NCBI GenBank assembly: GCA_024803745.1
Contig: JANJXV010000039.1
Coordinates: 8,524,001-8,588,000, forward strand
Direction: 5' to 3'
From: Megascapheus bottae
Taxonomy: Eukaryota; Chordata; Mammalia; Rodentia; Geomyidae
Length of the DNA stretch: 64,000 nucleotides
The stretch's first letter is position 1; the number at the start of each line of letters is the position of its first letter. Shown one piece after another: positions 58,006-64,000 of the stretch. Below the pieces are notes generated by a model. That model saw only the letters and a program-made list of their open reading frames with translations, had not been told where the DNA came from and did not search any database. The translations under genes and the position numbers were made by a program.

Positions 58006-58865
58006 TTACTGGGTTTCTGCTCCCTGCCTCTCCCCAGCGCCCTCGGGCCAGGCCAGGCCGGGCACACGGCCCCCAAAGCGGTACGTGTACTTGCGCCCAC
58101 CGCTCTTGAGCACGATGTCACGGCGGTAATAGTATCGCAGACCTCGGCTCAGCTTCTCGTAGTTCATGCCGGGCTTCCTCTTGCGCTCTCCCCACAGCCG
58201 AGCCACCTAGGGCGGAGACCGAGGGGGTGGGGCTTAGTCGGTGGGCGTGGCGGGCGGGCGTGGGGGCGGGGCCTCGGGCATTCGAGGCCCGGGAGACCCT
58301 GCTGGAGCCGGGCCTGGAGAAGGGGAGCCTGGGGGCGGGACTAGGTTGGGTTGGGCGGGACTTGGCGGTCCAGGCAGGGGAGCTGTCCCACCTCCTTGGG
58401 GTCGCACAGCTGGAACTCGCGGCTATTGCCAGTCCAACGGATGCAGCTGCTACGTGCCTCGTCGTGGAGCAGCTCCAAGAGAAACTGCCACAGCTGAATG
58501 GGACCTGCAGGGCACAGACCGGTGTGTGAACACCCAGGCCTGCCAGCCCCAGACGCTTCCATAACCTTAGGAGACAGGCTCCTTCCCCTCGAAGGTTTAT
58601 AGACAGATCTAGGTCTTGTCGACCTGGGACCTAGGAATCTGGATCTCGCCATCTTCGAGGATCCACGAGTTCAAATCCCTCCATATAAGAGACCCAAGGG
58701 GGCTGGGGATGTGGCGCTGCGTGTTAAGAGTGCTTGCCTAGCAAGCATAAATCCCAGGGTTCCATTCCTCAGGCTGGAAATGGTAAGAGTGCTAGCCTTG
58801 AGCAAAAAGCTCAGGAACAGTACCCAGGTCCTGAGTTCAAGACCCAGGACTGGGCGGGGGAGGGT

Positions 58866-58952
<87 letters not shown>

Positions 58953-60503
58953 AGAAGAGAGAGGGAGGAGAGACCTAAGAGTCAGCCTCAGACAACCTAG
59001 GCGTCCAGGTTCCCGTATAGATTTAGGGGTTCGGGACATGACCCCACCTCAGATACCCAGGGCATCTGAACCTCCTCTCATCTAATCTAGGAGTCCTCCC
59101 TAGAAAAGCATTTGTGCCTCAGTTGTCTTGCCCCGCCCGTCTCCAGCTCCAGGGACCTAGGCCACTCCCACAGCCAGCAGTTTTCCAAACCACACCCCTT
59201 CACATATTGGCCACGCCCCTGGCGCTTTAGGCCCCGCCTCTTTGCTTTCCTCCCTTGCTCCCCTTTGAAAATCTTCACGGGTCCCTCACCTCGATTCGTT
59301 TTAGGGTGACGAACTAAGATGGCACGGTCCTTTGGCTGCCTCGGTTCAGCGGGAAGAGCTGAACTCTGGAACCCCGTGGAAGAGAGGCCGCAGTCCGCAG
59401 GCAGCAGCCCGGGATTCCACGAAGTGCTACAGTCCGAACCCTCAGGCCCAGCCCAAGAAATGGTACAGTCCGCGCGAGGGTCTCCACCGAGGCCCCTCTC
59501 CCAGTAGGCGGCACCGTTGGGGTTCGCAGGAGAGTCCCAACTGGCGACGCTCCAGGCGGTCTGCTCGTGTGGCCCGGGGGCTCCCGCCGCAGGGGCGCAG
59601 TCCTGGCCCCCACTGGAACCAGCGTAGGGGGCAGGGCCTTCGGCAGAAGGGGCGTGGCCATGTAAGACCGAGGCGGGGCTGTGGCAGAGAGTCGAGTCTA
59701 CGCCAGAAGGGGCGTGGTCGTGGCACCGAGGGGCGGGGCCCGCAGTCTGAGGGGTGGGACTCCAGGGATCCCAGGCGTCGTAGACCAAGTCTGTCCAGTC
59801 TCCTCCGGACCGCGGAAGGGCTTGAGCAGGGGCCTCTGTGAGGAGCACGAACCCCAGACGAGTAAGACACAGATGTCCTTGTCCCCCACTCTCGGGGGTT
59901 GTTTTGTGCCCTGGCCTCTTGGATCCCGGAGCTCCCGGATCCAGCCCCATGCCACCGTGAAGACCACCCCGTCTTCCCACACACTTACTTACCTGCCCCC
60001 CAAGGAGCTTCGGGGTGCGGTAGCGCAGGACTCCGGTCCACTTCTGGGAAGCCTAAGAGGGATGATTTTGCAGCTGAGTTTTAGGAAGGGTGTGAGTAAT
60101 GGATTCGAGACTCCTCCATCACTCCCTCCCCCCCAGCCACCAGGGTCTGGGAGTCATGCATTTAGGACCCAGGAACTCTTCTCAATCTCTGGGGTTCGGG
60201 CATGTCCCCTCACCCCCATCCCAGCACCCAGAGGTCCCACAGCCTGGCAGCCACCTTTCCATGATGTCTCCGCTGTCGGTGCATTCCCTTGCAACTCCAA
60301 GTCAGGGAAATAAAAGCCAAATTCGGTTGCTTCTGCAGGCACTGGGGGACATGAAGGCAGGGTCAGGGGTCAGCTGAGACACCTCCCTTCCAGCCCTGTC
60401 AGACACCTACTGTGCCAGCCTCTTGTCACCTACCCAGTCCTGACAGCTTGCTCCCCGGGGGAACTTCCTGGGATGGCACCTCATCCCAAAGCCATAGATC
60501 CAT
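58006..60503 (-). CDS. ETV2: ETV2 (ER71/etsrp), ETS transcription factor
   Basis: Six coding exons: 60503-60434, 60341-60255, 60052-59993, 59835-59290, 58504-58392, 58206-58006 (stop TAA 58008-58006), 1,077 bases, 358 aa against about 342 in human. The N-terminus [20 protein letters not shown] matches human. The 546-base exon is the acidic/aromatic transactivation region ([34 protein letters not shown]). The last two exons encode the ETS domain (about residues 256-341): [59 protein letters not shown], with the two DNA-contacting arginines of GLRYYYRR. Family role: transient master regulator of endothelial and blood lineages, binding GGAA sites. The extra length traces to a 60-base tandem duplication in the fourth exon. 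All phases close (1,1,1,1,0). Confidence 0.96.
58695..58990 (+). repeat. IDL-Geo SINE and (GA)n in ETV2 intron
   Basis: A plus-strand SINE (58700-58855, internally deleted at the monomer junction) whose tail has been replaced by about 40 GA units (58868-58948). Confidence 0.85.
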
Positions 60504-61290
60504 GGGTGCGCGTGCTGAAGGTCCCAGGGAGGGAAAACGTCCTAAGGGCACTGAAAGAGTTTGTGACATTTGGGGACCCTCGAAGTCTGGACCCCAGCAT
60601 CATCAGTTTCCCTCAGACCTCAGGAGTCCTGACTTCTCTCTTCCCCCAGGAGCCTGGGGGCCCTTCTTCCCCAGTCCCCCCTTTTCCCTGACCCAGGAGT
60701 GCAGGCTTCCCCCCACCCCAATCCCCAACTCCCCTAGCCCAGGGCTTTCCTAACCCAGACATCCCAGCATCCATCCAGGACCCCAGTTCATGGCTCACCT
60801 CTGGCCGGTTCCTCTGTCCCAAGGCTGGGGTCTCAGCCCCATTTCATACCATGCACCCCCTCCCCGGGGCCCTGAGGAGGAGGGGGGAATTTTCCGAGAC
60901 GTCAGAGCTGGGGGTCGCCGGCTGGGTCAGGTTGCAGGGACCGGGGCGGGGCGGGCCACACCCCCCACCTCGGAGATGGGCCCTGGCCCCTCCTCTGGAG
61001 GAGTCTTAGGGCTGTGCGGCCGGGAGCAGAGGCGGGGAGCAGGGCTGGGGAGGGGGCAGATCGGGGGTAAAGGAGTTTTTGATGGGGTCGTGGCGGTGGA
61101 ATGAGGGACTGGAGAGACACGTTTTCTGTCTTGGGGATTTGATCCTGCGACATGGGGGAGGGGGTCGGGGGGTGGAGGGCCTGGGGTCAGCGGGGCTACA
61201 CTGAGCTTATCGGCAACAGGAAGAGGGATTTCCGGCCAGATCCCCCCTCCTCCCCAGCGTCACCCTACGTCATAATCGCTGGGGGGGGGT
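60504..61290 (-). promoter_or_regulatory. ETV2 upstream region with CRE-like and GATA motifs
   Basis: Repeat-free, GC-rich sequence upstream of the ETV2 start. It contains GACGTCA (60898-60904) and TACGTCA (61266-61272), both CRE half-site cores, a GATAA on minus (61211-61207) and GGAAG ETS cores nearby. As I recall, Etv2 has been reported to respond to cAMP/CREB and GATA2, which fits; the exact transcription start is not visible and there is no TATA box. Confidence 0.45.
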
Positions 61291-61369
61291 GGTGTGGGGT
61301 GGAGGGAAGGGGATCCTGAATCCTCTACCAGGCCCAGGGGGGAGGGGGTCCTGGAGCGGCTCGTGATGA

Positions 61370-62900
61370 GGATAATAAAACCAGCAACACCAACAACTGG
61401 AGAACAATTGTAAAAGCAACAGCTCACACACGTGTGTGTGTGTGTGTGTGTACACACCTGTGCTCATCCATATGTGCACGCACACGCACATCTGTTTGTG
61501 CTGGTGATCCCGGGGCTTGCACGTCTGCTTTTTCACTCAGAGCTGGCACCACCACTTGAGCCACACAGCTCTACTTCCAGCTTTGTAAAAGCTGGTTGAT
61601 GGAAGTCTCACCGCTTCTGGTCAGGCTGGCTTTGAACAGCCATGCTCAGATCTCAGCCTTCTCAGTGGCTAAGATTATAGGCCTGAGACACCAGTGCCCA
61701 GCAGTAACAGTTCATACACAGGTGTTTACGTCAGGATCTTCTAAGAGAGATACTGTTTTATCTCTGTTACAAAGGGGGAAACTGAGACATGCCAAAATCT
61801 CTTTCTCTCCCAAGCCCAACATCATTCTGTGTTATAATAGTTTGGGGACAATTCAGAAAAATCTGAGTTATAAATTGAACCTGAAATAACACGTGCAGTA
61901 ATTTTCTTGTGTTTGAGAGTGGAGAGAGATGAAAGATATTTCTCTTTGAAGTAAAAAGATGAAAATTTAGGTATGAACAAGAAAAAAAAATTTGTCTTTG
62001 CTGTTTTTCTTTTTGCCAGTCCTGGGGCTTGAACTCAGGATCTGGGCACTGTCCTTGAGCTTTCTGTGTATGTGGTATTGAGGAACTGAACCCAAGCTTC
62101 ATGTATGCTAGGCAAGAACTCTACCATTAGGGCATGTTCCTGCCTTCTTTTTGTCTTATTTGTTCATTTATCTGTCTTTGGGAGGGTAAGTGATGAGCAC
62201 AGAAATGGAGGGACAAAGGTGAACAAATCCAGTAGACAAAGGTGAACAAATGCAGTACACACTGTGGGAAATGAACTATACAACTTGTGGATGGGGATGG
62301 GAGGGAAAAACTGGGAGAGCGCGAGGGGAGGGACGACATGGAACAAAAAGAAATGTGCTCACCTGGGTGCCAGTAGCTCACGCCTGTCATCCTAACTACT
62401 CAGGAGGCTGAGATTTGAGGATCACGGTTCAAAGCCAGCCTGAGCAGTAAAGTCCCTGAGACTCTCATCTCCAATAAACTACTCAGAAAAAAAAAAAAAT
62501 TGGAAGTGGCGCTGTGGCTGAAGTGGTAGAGCCTTAGCCTTGAGCAAAAGCAGCTCAGGGGCCAGGAGCGTGGCCTGGTGGTAATACACTCGACTAGCAT
62601 GTAAGAAGCCCTGGGTTCAATTCCCTGGAACCATATGCACAGAAAAAGCTGCAAGTGGTGCTGTGGCTCAAGTGGCAGAGTGCTAACTTTGAGCAAAAAG
62701 TATCCAAGGACAGTGCCCAGGCCCTGAGTTCAAGCCCCAGGATGGGCAAAAAAAAAAAAAAAAGACAGCCCAGGGACAGAGTCTAAGCCCAGAATTCAAG
62801 CCCCAGGACTGGCACAAAAAAAGTGTGTGGGGTGGGAAGATGGGGGCTGAAGGCAAGGCGTGTCCCAAGTAGTAAAGTGTTTGCCCAGCAAGTATGAAGC
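61370..62900. repeat. Upstream SINEs and (TG)n
   Basis: (TG)n 61433-61450, minus B1-like/Geo 61505-61700, a possible minus-strand MIR fragment 61735-61800, minus IDL-Geo 62015-62140, plus B1-like/Geo 62365-62565, plus IDL-Geo 62566-62760 and a Geo-only tail 62765-62820. Unique sequence between copies shows no gene. Confidence 0.7.
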
Positions 62901-64000
62901 CCTGAGTTCAAATTCTAGTACCACTGTGTTGAAAATGAACTGTACAACTTATGGGAGGGGACGGAAGGAAAAAACTGGGAGAGAGTGAGGGAAGGTGTGA
63001 TACCATGCAAAAAGAAAAGCAGTCTTTACTGTAACTTCTCCATCCATCCCCTTCATAATAACTTTGAAAAATTCAAATACTAACAAAAACCAAAAAATAA
63101 CAACCAGATGGCTCGTGCCTATACTTTATAGCTCTTCAGGAGTTTGAGATCCAGCCAGGCAGAATAGTCTGTGTGACACTCATCTCTAATTAAGCAGTAG
63201 AAAGCCAGAACTGGAGCTAGATGACTCAAGTGAGAGTGTGCCAGCCTTGAGTGGAAAAGTTAAGAGTCAGTGCTCAGGTTCTGAGTTCAAATCCCAGTAC
63301 CAGCACAAGCCACCAAAAGCAAAAGGATACCAAGCACCAAAACAATAACAACAACAACAACAACACATACATACAAATATACACAAAATGAGCCAGTTGG
63401 GATTGAAGTTGGTCCCAGTATGTAGGGAGTCACCGAACTCTGGGTACTATCCACCCATTTACCCAGCATCCTGAAGTTAGTCCTGGCTTCCCTGCCCTAG
63501 CTGAGCCTATGTCTCCTATCCCAGAAGCTGCTTTCCTTCTCTAGCTGGGATCCCCCGCTCTGGCTGTTTTAGGTCTCAGTTCCTCCCTTCTTTGTGTGGT
63601 TCTGCTCAGGGTTAGTGATCTACCACTCTGAGCCACAGCTCTACTTCTGGTTTTCTGGTGGTTCATTTGAGAGGAGTCTTATGGCCTTTTTTTTGGGGGG
63701 GGGGTTGGCTTTGAATTGAGATCCACAGATCTCAGCCTCCTGAGTAGCTAGGATGACAACAGGAGCTACCAGCACCAACTTCTTCCCATCTTTTTTTGTG
63801 TGTCTCTTCCATCCACCTCTCCATTCTGGGGGTTGTGCTGTGTGAGCCTCTCTATCCCTCCTTGTCCCCTGTCCTCAGTGAGACTCCCATAGACTCAGGG
63901 AACCTTGTATATGCTTCTGTTTTCTGGAATCCTCTTCCCATCTCTCCTCTTGCTCTTCTGATTTTAGGGAACCCAGTTCATGTAGGGAAAGCTAGGGATG
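62900..64000. other. Right edge of the window, no gene seen
   Basis: Plus SINE fragments at 62850-62925 and 63105-63310 ending in (AAC)n (63340-63365), and a minus Geo/B1-like copy at 63600-63770. In human the next gene upstream of ETV2 is RBM42, but no RBM42 exon is recognisable here. Confidence 0.55.

Noticed and set aside
63400..64000. 3' exons of RBM42, expected next to ETV2
   Set aside because: No RRM or proline-rich RBM42 sequence is readable in either strand before the window ends.

Overview
This is a nuclear genomic window from a mammal, almost certainly a rodent of the superfamily Geomyoidea (kangaroo rats, pocket mice, pocket gophers). The order rests on multi-exon genes with clear mammalian orthologues. 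The superfamily rests on the dominant repeat, a dimeric SINE with an ID/tRNA-Ala-like left half and a right half matching what I know as the IDL-Geo family, described as restricted to Geomyoidea. Genus cannot be fixed from sequence alone. The gene order ETV2, COX6B1, UPK1A, ZBTB32, KMT2B matches human 19q13.12, and all five genes lie on the minus strand, so transcription runs right to left.

Layout, left to right. (1) 1-15,000: the first 30 coding exons of KMT2B (about 2,421 codons), starting at 14,981 in a large CpG island and running off the left edge before the FYRC and SET domains. (2) 15,000-20,700: ZBTB32, five coding exons (463 aa), whose poly(A) signal lies only about 1.06 kb from the KMT2B start codon. 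(3) 20,800-38,000: a repeat-rich gap (SINEs, a 5'-truncated L1, microsatellites) with a few repeat-free islands, including a candidate distal promoter and first exon (28,857-29,120) and a CCAAT-box cluster (30,160-30,335). (4) 38,000-44,540: UPK1A, seven coding exons (257 aa), with a TATA box and a short non-coding first exon. (5) 48,000-56,700: COX6B1, three coding exons (86 aa) plus a non-coding first exon with two tandem CCGGAAG (GABP/NRF-2 type) sites. (6) 58,000-61,300: ETV2, six coding exons (358 aa), with a tandem duplication in its transactivation exon and an extremely short 3' UTR. (7) 61,300-64,000: SINE-rich upstream sequence with no gene seen.

The genes do not form one pathway. 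They are a compact, conserved tandem block: an endothelial/haematopoietic ETS factor, a housekeeping cytochrome oxidase subunit, a urothelial tetraspanin, a lymphoid BTB zinc-finger repressor and a ubiquitous H3K4 methyltransferase. Exon boundaries were set by hand from GT-AG sites, reading phase and similarity to remembered mammalian proteins; every internal phase closes. Nothing here looks like a wholly new biological system. The most interesting points are the promiscuous right-hand SINE module, the ETV2 duplication and stop/poly(A) overlap, and the unexplained CpG/CCAAT islands between UPK1A and ZBTB32.
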